Assembly (NCBI GenBank): GCA_016838895.1
Contig: JAEKNU010000047.1
Span: forward strand, 1-35,842
DNA: 35,842 nucleotides
Direction: 5' to 3'
From: Chloroflexota bacterium
GTDB lineage: Bacteria > Chloroflexota > Anaerolineae > Anaerolineales > Anaerolineaceae
Part shown: positions 23,146 to 32,332 of the stretch, piece by piece
How positions within the stretch are numbered: position 1 is the stretch's first letter
How the letters are laid out: the number at the start of each line of letters is the position of its first letter
Position numbers and translations under genes: made by a program
The notes under the pieces: model-generated
What the model was told of the DNA's origin: nothing
Seen by the model: only the letters and a program-made list of their open reading frames with translations
Databases searched by the model: none

Positions 23146-24372
23146 TTATTCCGATTGTATCAATTTTGATCCATTGAGTTTTCGCAACATAAATGCGTAA
23201 ATCGGCAGAACAGGCACCAACAAACCTGCTGATAACATCAAGCCGCATGGAATCCCCATGCGGTTTGCCACGCCCCCAACCAGCGGACCTCCACCAATTT
23301 GCCCGAAAGCATCCACCTGGCTGCTCATCGAAAGGACTGTTGCGCGCACAGAAGAATCCAGCTTACGATTCACCCAACCAGTATAAAACGGATAATGCAC
23401 TTCTCTGAATACCTGAGTCAATGTAATCATCAGGATGGCCAGCATAAAATTCTTGCTCAACGCAAAGATTAACAATGCTGCAATGATCCCTATAGTCAAT
23501 GAGGTCTGAATGCCTAAATTTGCAGATAGTTGCGCGACATCACGCCTTTTTTGAATAATCCATAAACTCAGACTGCCAATCAACATGGCAACCATCTGCA
23601 CTAATCCAAACCAGATTACGGGTTTCAACCAGGGGAATGTAAAATCTGCCACCATTCTGGCTTCCCACATGCGGTCGACCCCTTCACTATAAAAACCAAA
23701 GATAAAACCCACTGCGAATATCCATAGTAAATTGCGGTTTCTCCGAGTGATGTTTATCCCGCCTTTCAAGGTTTGTAGAAGATCAGCATATGGATTTGTA
23801 CCAACCTGCCTATGTGGCACATATCCTTTCTCTTGCATGGTTGCTGAAAGAAATATGGTTAATCCGATAAATCCTAAACCTGATACGATTATTGCCGCTG
23901 CATAACTATACAAACCAATCACCATACCAATGACAATACCAACAACAGCGCCTATCAAGGCTTGCTGCTCTGCTTTTACGAATAATACCGCCGCAGTATC
24001 CTCATCCGTTTCATCCGTTATCCAGGCTTCACTGGCACCACTGGTAAACGTATATCCGGCACCCCACAAAATCTGAGCCAGCAACACGCCGCCAAAAACC
24101 GGCCAGAGACCCTGCAACAGAAACCCCAACCCATTCAGAATTAACCCGATCAGAATTGATTTTCTTCTACCAAACACATCTGCCACCAAACCGGTGGGGA
24201 CTTCCAGTAAAAATACACTGGCCTCCAATGTTGTGCCGGTTAATACAAGCTGTAATGGCGTCATGCCAACAACCTGAATATAGAATAAAGAACTTACGAC
24301 AAAACACATCCAATGCAGTAATGACATCATAATTCTCAAACGTGTGTATGTTTTATCTGCAGAAATAATCAT
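23146..24372 (-). CDS. MFS transporter (exporter-like)
   Basis: A 408-residue major facilitator with about 12 hydrophobic segments. Motif A is PTGLVADVFGRRKSIL (about 59-74), with LNGLGFLLQGLWPVFGG after it. Characteristic of this group is TSGASEAWITDETDED near residue 115, shared with Tet-like exporters that are annotated only as MFS. The C-terminal half has FREVHYPFYTGWVNRKL (about 330) and VDAFGQIGGGPLVGGVAN. The start at residue 1 lacks a clear ribosome site; Met 15 is an alternative. The 3' end abuts the DinB-TPR gene stop to stop. Substrate unknown. Confidence 0.82.
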   Translation of the reverse strand: MIISADKTYTRLRIMMSLLHWMCFVVSSLFYIQVVGMTPLQLVLTGTTLEASVFLLEVPTGLVADVFGRRKSILIGLILNGLGFLLQGLWPVFGGVLLAQILWGAGYTFTSGASEAWITDETDEDTAAVLFVKAEQQALIGAVVGIVIGMVIGLYSYAAAIIVSGLGFIGLTIFLSATMQEKGYVPHRQVGTNPYADLLQTLKGGINITRRNRNLLWIFAVGFIFGFYSEGVDRMWEARMVADFTFPWLKPVIWFGLVQMVAMLIGSLSLWIIQKRRDVAQLSANLGIQTSLTIGIIAALLIFALSKNFMLAILMITLTQVFREVHYPFYTGWVNRKLDSSVRATVLSMSSQVDAFGQIGGGPLVGGVANRMGIPCGLMLSAGLLVPVLPIYAFMLRKLNGSKLIQSE

Positions 24373-24675
24373 ATTTAATTTTGAGCCTTATACTCTTGAA
24401 ATAGATTGCTATTGTAGCATGAACATATTTATCAAAAAACTCTACAAAAGACCAGTATTGGCATCCCAGCAATTTCACTGTATGATATTCAATAAGTCTG
24501 GAATGCAAAATTCCACATAATAAAATCATAATCGAACCATAGACATATTCACTACACCCCCAACAAACGATTAGATATATTGATTTTATGACGTTTTTTT
24601 GACGTTGTTAATGTAAACATTTAACCATGGAACGTATTCGTATGAATCAATAACTGTTAAATTGGAGAATCAGGA
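24373..24675. promoter_or_regulatory. Divergent intergenic region, promoters only
   Basis: No gene or RNA is recognised in these 303 bases. TTGACG (24599-24604) is a plausible -35 for the lipoprotein gene at 24676, but the -10 is not clear. On the minus strand a TACAAT near 24413-24418 may serve the MFS gene. GGAG lies upstream of the 24676 ATG. Confidence 0.35.
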
Positions 24676-25956
24676 ATGAAGAAAGCTTTGATATCAGTCT
24701 TATTAATCACTGTACTATTTCTCAACATGTCTTGTGGATTAGGGAGCAATAAAAATAACACCACCAATGAGCCAGGTGGCCCCATTGGCGGTGTTTTAGA
24801 TAATAATGACAACACAAACCAGGCAGGTGCATCTGCTGATAGCCTGGTGGAAGTCAGCCAATGGGCGTCCGCTGCAACCGCCAGTTCGGAATATGGTTCC
24901 AGTGACTGGGCTGCCTACCAGGCAGTAGGCCAACCGGATACCAGTGTCTGTGCGGATGAAGTCACGGCCTGGGCCTCTCAAGCCAGTGATGGTGTGGATT
25001 GGCTGGAAGTTACCTTCGATGTTCCTGTCAACCCAACTGAAATCCAAATTTTGCAAACCTACAGTCCTTCGCAAGTTACCGAAGTAGTTGTTTATGATAT
25101 GGAGGGAGCAGAACACAATGTATACAAGGCAAAGCCAAGCAATGAATCTGAATGCCCATACACACTTTCCATCAAGATCAAAGAGGCGAAATATCAAACC
25201 CAACGCATTCGCATTACAGTAGATCAATCCGTTTTGGGCACTTCATGGAATGAAATTGATGCCGTCCAATTAACCGGCATGGCTTCCGCCCAAGCTGCCG
25301 CCCAGATTCAAAGTCAACCTGCGACCAATAACAATGCAAATAGCGGAAATACCACCAGTAGTACAGCACCACGTTTTTTCTATGATGAGTTGGATGGCGC
25401 ATTGAACAATTTGTGGGCTGATGAAGTTTATTATTATGTTTCATCTGATACACCTGATGACGACGTAAATGCAGAGCCGGTATACAACATTGAGCAGGAG
25501 CGCGGCTCCCTGAAATTCTATCTACAAACACCCTGGCAATATGTTTACTATCTGTATACACCGCATACTTATCACAATGTACGCATTGATTATGAAGTAG
25601 AAAACAAGGGCGTAAATTCCAATAACATCGGCCTGGTTTGCAGATATGCCGATTATGGATATTACGAGTTTATTGCGACATCCGGTGGGTATTACAGCAT
25701 CATGCGCTATTATGAAGATGGCAGCAAAGAATTAGCAAGGGGCGGTATTAAATCCATTCGCTTTGGTGTGGATAAGAAAAACACCTTCACAGCCATATGT
25801 GATGAGAATAATTTATATTTCATCGTCAATGATGTAGAAATTGCCAGCGTCTATGATGACGAAATCAGCGAGGGATTGGTCGGTTTGAATGTATCAGCCG
25901 AAGATATTGTTCCAGTTCAGGTTGAAATCAATTGGATCGAAATCAGCGAGCCGTAA
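24676..25956 (+). CDS. Two-domain lipoprotein, F5/8-like plus LamG-like
   Basis: A 426-residue lipoprotein. The signal segment ends LNMSCG, with Cys at residue 20, followed by an Asn/Gly-rich linker to about 55. Residues 60-200 resemble a discoidin/F5-8 type C carbohydrate-binding domain: ATASSEYGSSDWAAYQAVG, then WLEVTFDVPVNPTEIQILQ and a strand ending TSWNEIDAVQLTG. A second linker of Ala/Gln/Asn/Thr runs to about 235. The C-terminal domain (240-426) shares its pattern with the lipoprotein at 4613: FYDELDGALNNLW, then NIGLVCRYADYGYYEFI and a close ending in VQVEINWIEIS. It is probably a surface glycan-binding protein; this is inferred. Two domains that bind sugars side by side fit that reading. 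Confidence 0.77.
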   Translation: MKKALISVLLITVLFLNMSCGLGSNKNNTTNEPGGPIGGVLDNNDNTNQAGASADSLVEVSQWASAATASSEYGSSDWAAYQAVGQPDTSVCADEVTAWASQASDGVDWLEVTFDVPVNPTEIQILQTYSPSQVTEVVVYDMEGAEHNVYKAKPSNESECPYTLSIKIKEAKYQTQRIRITVDQSVLGTSWNEIDAVQLTGMASAQAAAQIQSQPATNNNANSGNTTSSTAPRFFYDELDGALNNLWADEVYYYVSSDTPDDDVNAEPVYNIEQERGSLKFYLQTPWQYVYYLYTPHTYHNVRIDYEVENKGVNSNNIGLVCRYADYGYYEFIATSGGYYSIMRYYEDGSKELARGGIKSIRFGVDKKNTFTAICDENNLYFIVNDVEIASVYDDEISEGLVGLNVSAEDIVPVQVEINWIEISEP

Positions 25957-25990
25957 ACAGTCGCTGCTCAAAATTACTTTCACATATATA

Positions 25991-26031
25991 AACAATCAGG
26001 GATGCGCTTTGCATGAGCATCTCTGATTGTT
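25991..26031 (+). terminator. Stem-loop after the two-domain lipoprotein gene
   Basis: A 15-bp stem (AACAATCAGGGATGC, 25991-26005, with 26017-26031, one G-T pair) and an 11-base loop, followed by GTTTAACC. The T-run is short, so termination may be partial. Confidence 0.7.
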
Positions 26032-26183
26032 GTTTAACCTCTTCACCTGAAATTACCCCTGGCCTTTGTGTTTTGATCAAAATACAATGCATCAATAGAT
26101 TATTGAAAGATCGCAAAACAGGAAAACATTAATAATTTTTCTGTTTTACACTAGGGTATCAAGAATTTTAAGGAAGGGACAAA

Positions 26184-27299
26184 ATGACAACAAATAATGG
26201 ACAAAAACGTATCATCCATTCACTTTTGAGCAGTCTGAAAGGCACGCCCTATGAAATTGGGCAGCAAATTGGACAATGGGTTTTGGCGCATCCGATGGCA
26301 ATTCATGCAATGAAGCTGAATACAGCACAAGAAATGATCCCGGAAAAAATGCCTGATTATCAAAAATATTTTCCACATGTTTATGAGGAAATGCAAGGTA
26401 CAGCAGATACATTGAAAATCCCAATAAATCATTTGCGCTATAGCACAGCATCCTATTTGAAAAGTGGGTATTGCAGTCAATTTGCCCTACCGGCACAGAA
26501 AACAAGTTCAAATTCAGCCCTTATCGCCAGAAATTATGAATTTGCCGATCAGATGGACGATATGAATATTTGCCATCATCAGGGAACAAATTCTTATGCT
26601 CATATTGGCAGCATCATGCTCTGGTTCGGGCGCTACGATGGGCTCAATGATCAAGGTGTCGCAATCAGTATGTCGGCAGGAGGTTTACCCGTTGGGGAAA
26701 GGATGCTAAAACCACCCATCGATGGCTTCCAATTCTGGACAACCATGCGTGTGGTACTGGATCGATGTGCATCCGTGGAAGAAGCCATTGATTTGATTCG
26801 AGAAATTCCTCATTGTGGCAATCCGGTTTATTTACTGGCTGATTCATCCGGCACACTTGCCAGGGTAGAAGTATTCGGCAAAGAACAATCTGTAAAAAAG
26901 ATGTCGCCTGAAAGCGCATCAGATTTCCTGATTGCCACAAATCATCTTCAGGATTTACAAAACGATAATTTCCAGATACCCGTATTCAAGAACTCACACA
27001 TCAGATATAAACTTATCGAGAACTTCATTAATAACAATGAGACAATCGGTGAAACAGAACTGCAAACCTTTCTGGACCAGACCTATCCGCAAGGATTGTG
27101 TTGTAATTACTATCAGGAAGGCTTCGGTACTCTGCGTTCGATGATCTTCAACCCCGTAGCGAAAACCATCAGCGTGCGCTTTGGCAGTCCCATCCTGAAT
27201 GAATGGAAGACCATCAGCATTGCCCAGCCCTTTGAAGAAGGTCTTGAAACCACCCTGTTGGATGAAATCGCTCCTGCAGTATTCTGGGAAAAAGTGTAA
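26184..27299 (+). CDS. C45 family autoproteolytic acyltransferase/hydrolase (AAT-like)
   Basis: A 371-residue Ntn-hydrolase of the acyl-CoA:6-aminopenicillanate acyltransferase (C45) family, which self-cleaves at an internal Cys that then becomes the N-terminal nucleophile. The candidate is C97 in SGYCSQFAL; the following ALIARNYEF (about 111-119) with Arg-Asn is the family's substrate-pocket motif. YDGLNDQGVAISMSAGGLP and LADSSGTLARVEVFG complete the core. The N-terminal part (GTPYEIGQQIGQWV) is also typical of these enzymes. Substrate is unknown; related enzymes act on linear amides or acyl donors. GGAAGGGA precedes the ATG. The gene stands alone before a convergent terminator. Confidence 0.83.
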   Translation: MTTNNGQKRIIHSLLSSLKGTPYEIGQQIGQWVLAHPMAIHAMKLNTAQEMIPEKMPDYQKYFPHVYEEMQGTADTLKIPINHLRYSTASYLKSGYCSQFALPAQKTSSNSALIARNYEFADQMDDMNICHHQGTNSYAHIGSIMLWFGRYDGLNDQGVAISMSAGGLPVGERMLKPPIDGFQFWTTMRVVLDRCASVEEAIDLIREIPHCGNPVYLLADSSGTLARVEVFGKEQSVKKMSPESASDFLIATNHLQDLQNDNFQIPVFKNSHIRYKLIENFINNNETIGETELQTFLDQTYPQGLCCNYYQEGFGTLRSMIFNPVAKTISVRFGSPILNEWKTISIAQPFEEGLETTLLDEIAPAVFWEKV

Positions 27300-27319
27300 A
27301 GCAGATGCCGTCAAATAAA

Positions 27320-27360
27320 ATAAATGCCCGATCATAAAGTAATCGGGCATTTATTAATTT
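27320..27360. terminator. Bidirectional terminator between C45 gene and sugar operon
   Basis: A perfect 13-bp stem (ATAAATGCCCGAT, 27320-27332, with 27342-27354) and a 9-base loop, with TAATTTTTA on the plus side and TTTATTTG on the minus side. It should end both the acyltransferase transcript and the sugar operon. Confidence 0.9.
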
Positions 27361-27374
27361 TTATACAGAAAAAC

Positions 27375-29138
27375 CTATGAGACCAATTTCATCCAACGGC
27401 TTTGATATGGCAACAAATTGACCTGCATCGTCTTTGAAGCAGGAAAAATCTCTTCCGATAGCAAATCTTTCCAGGTACCTTGTTTTGGTATGCCGGATCC
27501 ATCGCAAGGTATCATAACCTTGATATCCTGATCCGTCACATTGATCAGACATAAGACAATTTCCCTGTTTTCTGCTATGCGCAACACAGCGAATACCTGC
27601 TCGCTGATTGACAGAATCTTTTGTTCGGCAGCCGGATGGAAAGCAGGTTGCTGCTTGCGTACGGCTAACAATTTTCGATACCCACTGAACACAGCAAACT
27701 TTAATGAATTTTCCTTCTTCAACTCAGCATTAATCTCTGCCAGAAGAAATTTTTCCCGATTAATGGATCGGTATCGACCTGTTTCTTCCACACATGGCAA
27801 ACAGTTGCGTGAGCCAAAAAGACTATGTATATAAATCCCCGGCACGCCTGCCAGAGACAGCATAATTGTTTGCGATGCCAGAAATCGCGCTACGTCCACT
27901 TTGGGTTGCAGGTTCTGTATATTATTCAGTGCATCAAACCAGGTAATATTCAATTCATAAGCGCTCTGGGTACCATCAGAATTGTTTTTATAGGAAACCC
28001 TGCCACCGTGTCGCAAGGTTCGGGCTACCAAAGCCTGAATTTGTTGCGCACCCAATAAATTTTCCGCCGGCCGAATACCAATACCATCATGGGATGCCGT
28101 GAAGTTAAAAAAGGAAGTACCAGGGTTTAAATCTGGCAAATTATTTGCCCATTGAGTTAATATGCTGGCATTACCGGTCAGGAAAGTATGCAAAATCAAT
28201 GGTGCCAAAGGGAACTGATACACCAATTGAGCCTCATCTGTACGATTTTGTTTATTTATATAATTCCCAAAATAACTGATATTTTCTTGATGAGGTACAT
28301 TGGTTTCAGTAATTAACAACACATGCTCGGCAACTTCATCCAGTATCGCTCTGAATAATTTAACCACTGTGTGGGTTTGCTTCAGATGAATACAGGATGT
28401 GCCCGGAATTTTCCACAGATAAGCGATGGCATCCAAACGGATAAAATTGGCTCCTTTGGAAACGTAAAACAGCAATATATCGATCATTTCCAAAAGGACC
28501 TGCGGATTCTGATAATTCAAATCGATCTGATCCACGCCAAAGGTTGTCCAGGTATACTTCAATCCATCGACTGTCTCAAAAGGGGTCAGTATCGGAGTAG
28601 CTCGTGGGCGTACCACCGATGACAAATTGGTGGTCGGTTCCTGGACCATGAAATAATTAATATAAGGTTCCTTCGAATCTAAAAAGCCAATAAACCAATC
28701 GCTTTGTGATGATATGTGGTTTGCCACAAGATCGAACATTAATTTGAAATGGTCTTCCAGATCAGCGATATCCTGCCAGGTGCCTTTTTGGGGGTCTACT
28801 TCACTATAATCAATAACCGCAAATCCATCATCAGAAGAGTACGGGAAGAATGGTAGAATGTGTACACCACTTACAACATCTTGCAAGGATTTATTTAAAA
28901 AAACAGCTAACGATTCCAATGGGGTTTGATCAGGTGCAGAAAATTGATCCCCATAGGTGATCAAAAGTGCATCCTTTTCAGTCATATCAGTTGCTACCTG
29001 CATGTCAGCTTGAGCTTGTGCAAACTGATGCCGAAATTGATTCAGCTTTGTATAAATCTGGTCGAGAATTTCAAAAGCCTCGGATTGACCATATAATTTA
29101 GTTGTTAATTCGCTAATTCTATTCTTGTTTTCACTCAT
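27375..29138 (-). CDS. GH13_18 glycoside phosphorylase (sucrose/glucosylglycerate type)
   Basis: A 587-residue cytoplasmic phosphorylase of the sucrose phosphorylase group. Phosphate attack on a glucoside would give alpha-glucose 1-phosphate. GVHILPFFPYSSDDGFAVID (91-110), FDLVANHIS, NFIRLDAIAYLW with nucleophile D236, LITETNVPHQENISYFG with acid/base E278, and FTASHDGIGIRPAE with H350 and D351 are all present. AIAYLW and the sequence CIHLKQTHTVVKL after it recall the glucosylglycerate phosphorylase/YcjM side of the family rather than sucrose phosphorylases; this is from memory. It is the last gene of a LacI-controlled transport operon, 21 bases after the glycosyltransferase gene. Confidence 0.87.
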   Translation of the reverse strand: MSENKNRISELTTKLYGQSEAFEILDQIYTKLNQFRHQFAQAQADMQVATDMTEKDALLITYGDQFSAPDQTPLESLAVFLNKSLQDVVSGVHILPFFPYSSDDGFAVIDYSEVDPQKGTWQDIADLEDHFKLMFDLVANHISSQSDWFIGFLDSKEPYINYFMVQEPTTNLSSVVRPRATPILTPFETVDGLKYTWTTFGVDQIDLNYQNPQVLLEMIDILLFYVSKGANFIRLDAIAYLWKIPGTSCIHLKQTHTVVKLFRAILDEVAEHVLLITETNVPHQENISYFGNYINKQNRTDEAQLVYQFPLAPLILHTFLTGNASILTQWANNLPDLNPGTSFFNFTASHDGIGIRPAENLLGAQQIQALVARTLRHGGRVSYKNNSDGTQSAYELNITWFDALNNIQNLQPKVDVARFLASQTIMLSLAGVPGIYIHSLFGSRNCLPCVEETGRYRSINREKFLLAEINAELKKENSLKFAVFSGYRKLLAVRKQQPAFHPAAEQKILSISEQVFAVLRIAENREIVLCLINVTDQDIKVMIPCDGSGIPKQGTWKDLLSEEIFPASKTMQVNLLPYQSRWMKLVS

Positions 29139-29159
29139 CAGGTATTCATCATCTACAGA

Positions 29160-30395
29160 TTAAATTAATTTTTCTAATACATTCAATAATTTCGTTTCTA
29201 AAGTTTCCATTGAAAAATGTTTTCTGGCAATTTCAAAATTATTTTCAACAATATCCCGGGCAGCATTCATCGAATGGATCATTTGATTGGCGTCTTTGAT
29301 TGCTGCATCATCCACATAACCTTCTAACTCTATAAAATTAAAGCCTAATGGGCGGATGTCGCTATTATAGACCGGATAACGGTTAACCACAACCGGACGT
29401 TTAAAATATACCGCTTCGATCAATGCATTACCAAAACCTTCGTAAAGGCTCGGATAGGTAACCAGATTGGCGTTCAGATATACATCAGCCAACGTAAAGC
29501 TATTCGGCCCTGCTGTATCCTTCACGAACTGATCCGCCAATATTAGTTCTACACCCATCATACGCGCTTCATGCTGAATCCAGTGCCAGTAATCCAACCC
29601 TTCATCCCCTGCTGCATGTGTAATAAATAATTTCGGATGTTTCATGTCCATGCCGCACAATAATTCAATAGCCAGCTCAATGCCCTTTCGTTGAATCACA
29701 CGCGTGGGCTGTACAATCAAAGGTTCGCTAGTTGATAATTTTAATGCAGAGCGAAAAGATTGCCTCTTATCGGTTAATTCAGGGACAGGTTTTTCGAAAT
29801 CAAAAACATTCGGTATCACAACCGAATCGATTCCCCTGCGTCGTTTGAGACGTTGTTGCGCAATTGAATTAATGCTTACATGTTTTACATTTGGCAGATC
29901 CGCCGGAAAATAAGTTTCCAAAAACGATGGCAACTGACTGATCTGATATCGTTCTCGCTCCCAATAATAATCATGGTTGTGCGCCACAACCGGGATATCG
30001 CTTTCTGCGGAAATCTCTGTAATACAATGTGCCAACGGCAAGTTCATAGGAATCGCCAGAACATTTTGTACGATCAAACAATCCAACTGATTTTCCCGGA
30101 TAAATGACAGCAAAGGGGCTTTCATTTCAGCCGATAGCCTCAGTATTTCATCCAATAATTGTTCTGGCGATATTGTGTTTTTTTTTGCAAAGGCAGCTTG
30201 TGTCAGCGCATACACCTCACGATCCGTAAAATGCATTCGGGGAATCAATGTGCCTGTTGCTGCGTAGCCACCCAATTCACCTGCGCAATAGTATAGTTCA
30301 TGCCCTGCATTGCGCAAAACCTGAACCCATTTGGCTACCTCTAATGAAACACCATCCGTACCTGATAATCGAGTCGCAATAATCCCAATGCGCAT
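29160..30395 (-). CDS. GT4-family glycosyltransferase
   Basis: A 411-residue retaining GT-B glycosyltransferase. The N-terminal domain opens MRIGIIATRLSGTDGVSLEV, where Gly-Thr-Asp-Gly lines the acceptor-side loop; VVAHNHDYYWERERY is a mid-domain motif. The donor-binding domain has IVQPTRVIQRKGIELAIELL, then the E-x7-E-type motif PSLYEGFGNALIEAVYFKRP (about 310-329), typical of nucleotide-sugar GT4 enzymes. The N-terminal region reminds me of mannosylglucosyl-3-phosphoglycerate synthase-like proteins, which is suggestive only. It lies 3 bases after the permease stop, behind an AAGGA site, so it is part of the operon. A synthetic enzyme in a catabolic-looking operon is unusual. Confidence 0.82.
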   Translation of the reverse strand: MRIGIIATRLSGTDGVSLEVAKWVQVLRNAGHELYYCAGELGGYAATGTLIPRMHFTDREVYALTQAAFAKKNTISPEQLLDEILRLSAEMKAPLLSFIRENQLDCLIVQNVLAIPMNLPLAHCITEISAESDIPVVAHNHDYYWERERYQISQLPSFLETYFPADLPNVKHVSINSIAQQRLKRRRGIDSVVIPNVFDFEKPVPELTDKRQSFRSALKLSTSEPLIVQPTRVIQRKGIELAIELLCGMDMKHPKLFITHAAGDEGLDYWHWIQHEARMMGVELILADQFVKDTAGPNSFTLADVYLNANLVTYPSLYEGFGNALIEAVYFKRPVVVNRYPVYNSDIRPLGFNFIELEGYVDDAAIKDANQMIHSMNAARDIVENNFEIARKHFSMETLETKLLNVLEKLI

Positions 30396-30398
30396 GCG

Positions 30399-31301
30399 CT
30401 ATCCTTTTACGCCTCCTGCTGTTAATCCTTCTTCCAGGAATCGTTCCATTGCCAGGAATAATATCACAATCGGCAAGGTCATAATGGTGGATGCAGCCAT
30501 AACCACATGCGGCCTGGGGCTGGGGTCATTAAAAATGGTGTTAATCTTAATCGGCATGGTAAACAGATCACGCGAATTAAGAAATACCAGGGCATACAGG
30601 AATTCATTCCAGGCGATCATGAAGGTGTAAATAAATACGGATACCAATGCTGGAATAGCCAATGGCAAGGTAATGCGCCAAATCACACTTAATCTGCTGC
30701 AGCCGTCTATCATGGCTGCTTGTTCAATGTCTTCAGGAATGGTCCTGAAGTAATTGGTCAACATGTACATGGCCACAGGCAGGGTTTGCGCCAGATAAGT
30801 AAAGATTAAAACGCCTAAATTATCTTGTACATTGAAACCAATCCTTGACCCAATATTTGCCAGCATGGAAAATAATGGAATAATCAGCAGCACACCTGGC
30901 AGCAAATAAACCAGCAAGACGCCATTCAGCATAACATTCTTTCCACGGAAGCGTAAACGGGCGATTGAATATGCGCCCAACACAGATAGCACGACTGCAA
31001 TCAAGGCAGTTGGCAATGAGACTTTTAGACTATTGACGATATTTGAACCAAAATCCTGGAAATGTGAATTTTCAGGATCAAACAATTCCTTATATGCATC
31101 CAGTCGTAATGCAGAAGGTATGTAAACCGGTGCACGCCCGCCAATTTCTGCTTCTGTTTTAAATGATGAACTGATCATCCAGTAAAACGGGAACAATATG
31201 CTGACCAGGAAAAATGTCAGGACCATGAAGAACAACAATTGACGAAAAGAAAAGCGTTTCGCCATATGCTGTATGATATTCATTCGGCTTGAGTCACTCA
31301 T
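30399..31301 (-). CDS. Sugar ABC transporter permease, MalG-like
   Basis: A 300-residue inner-membrane permease of the carbohydrate-uptake CUT1 class. Six hydrophobic segments follow a short N-terminal cytoplasmic part. The ATPase-contact loop is visible as EQAAMIDGCSRLSVIWRITL, matching the EAA motif, about residues 195-214. ILFPFYWMISSSFKTEAEI after helix 1 is the usual MalG signature. It starts 11 bases downstream of the other permease gene. Its two partners are the binding protein and MalF-like protein in the same operon; the ATPase must be encoded elsewhere. Confidence 0.93.
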   Translation of the reverse strand: MSDSSRMNIIQHMAKRFSFRQLLFFMVLTFFLVSILFPFYWMISSSFKTEAEIGGRAPVYIPSALRLDAYKELFDPENSHFQDFGSNIVNSLKVSLPTALIAVVLSVLGAYSIARLRFRGKNVMLNGVLLVYLLPGVLLIIPLFSMLANIGSRIGFNVQDNLGVLIFTYLAQTLPVAMYMLTNYFRTIPEDIEQAAMIDGCSRLSVIWRITLPLAIPALVSVFIYTFMIAWNEFLYALVFLNSRDLFTMPIKINTIFNDPSPRPHVVMAASTIMTLPIVILFLAMERFLEEGLTAGGVKG

Positions 31302-31312
31302 TTGCTTTTCTC

Positions 31313-32260
31313 CTAATCACTATCAACATTACGCATGATCACTTTGGTATAGATCAGCATGAATACAACCAGAATGGACAACAAAATCATAGCTGCCGCG
31401 GCACCCCGTCCAAAGTTAAACAACCTGAAGCTGAATTCATACGTCAGCACTGGCAGCGTCTTGGTGCCAAAACCACCTCCTGTCAACAGGAAAATATCAT
31501 CAAATTTATTGAAGGTCCACATCAAACGCAGCAGGAATACTGCCCCAATCACATAGCGTAATTCTGGCAGCGTGATATGGATGAATTTCTCCCAGGCATT
31601 AGCGCCATCCACTTCGGCTGCTTCATACAACATATTATTAATCGCCTGCAAACGTGCCAAAATCATCAACATGGCAAACGGGAAATAGCGCCAGGCATCC
31701 AGCAAAATTACCAGTAGCAGCGCCAGTCCTCGCGTAGAAAGATACGCCATTGGCGCATCAATCAAGTTTGCGCGCATGAGCAAATCATTGACCACACCCG
31801 ATGGTCGTGGATCAAGAATCCATCGCCAAACAAATGCCACACTGACAATCGGTGCAACATAAGGGAACAAAAAAATGGCTCGTGTTATCCCTCTGCCCTT
31901 GAAAGGTCTGTTCAAAATGATTGCTGCCAGCAATCCAACCGATACGGTTAGCGTTGTGGCAGTGAAGGCGTACACAATGCTGGTAACTGCCGCCCCCATA
32001 TTTTGAAGCCCCTGGAATTTGAATGAAAAATCATTGATAACACTGACGTAATTTTCCAGCCCAATGAATGGTGCATGAAATACATCATCCAGATTGTGCA
32101 ATCCAACATCATGAAAACTGATCCAGATACTGAAAAAAGCTGGAAAAACGATCAGGCCAAAAACAATGATGATAGTCGGCAGCAACAAAAACCAGGCTAA
32201 ACGAGCTTCACGCGATCTTAGCGTTTTTCTTCGAGGTAGAGTTAGTTGTTGATTCATCAT
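31313..32260 (-). CDS. Sugar ABC transporter permease, MalF-like
   Basis: A 315-residue membrane permease of the CUT1 class. Six main hydrophobic segments are seen, with the EAA loop as YEAAEVDGANAWEKFIHITL near residue 215. ARLAWFLLLPTIIIVFGLIV forms helix 1, and WKWILDP-like FVWRWILDPRPSGVVN is typical for the family. The start at 32260 (or 32257) follows AGAGG; a TTG at 32263 is less likely. A strong stem-loop separates it from the binding-protein gene upstream, which should make permease levels lower than binding-protein levels. Confidence 0.92.
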   Translation of the reverse strand: MMNQQLTLPRRKTLRSREARLAWFLLLPTIIIVFGLIVFPAFFSIWISFHDVGLHNLDDVFHAPFIGLENYVSVINDFSFKFQGLQNMGAAVTSIVYAFTATTLTVSVGLLAAIILNRPFKGRGITRAIFLFPYVAPIVSVAFVWRWILDPRPSGVVNDLLMRANLIDAPMAYLSTRGLALLLVILLDAWRYFPFAMLMILARLQAINNMLYEAAEVDGANAWEKFIHITLPELRYVIGAVFLLRLMWTFNKFDDIFLLTGGGFGTKTLPVLTYEFSFRLFNFGRGAAAAMILLSILVVFMLIYTKVIMRNVDSD

Positions 32261-32281
32261 CAAACCTCTTCATATTAAGCG

Positions 32282-32314
32282 GCGGAGGAAGCGCCCGCAA
32301 GGTGCCTCCTCCGC
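32282..32314 (-). terminator. Intercistronic stem-loop after the binding-protein gene
   Basis: A 14-bp G/C-rich stem with one mismatch and one G-U pair and a 5-base loop (arms GCGGAGGA... and ...TCCTCCGC). It follows the binding-protein stop by 18 bases and has no T-run. Such elements commonly protect the upstream message and attenuate the downstream permeases, as REP elements do between malE and malF. Confidence 0.72.
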
Positions 32315-32332
32315 ATAGTTGAGGATGATCGA

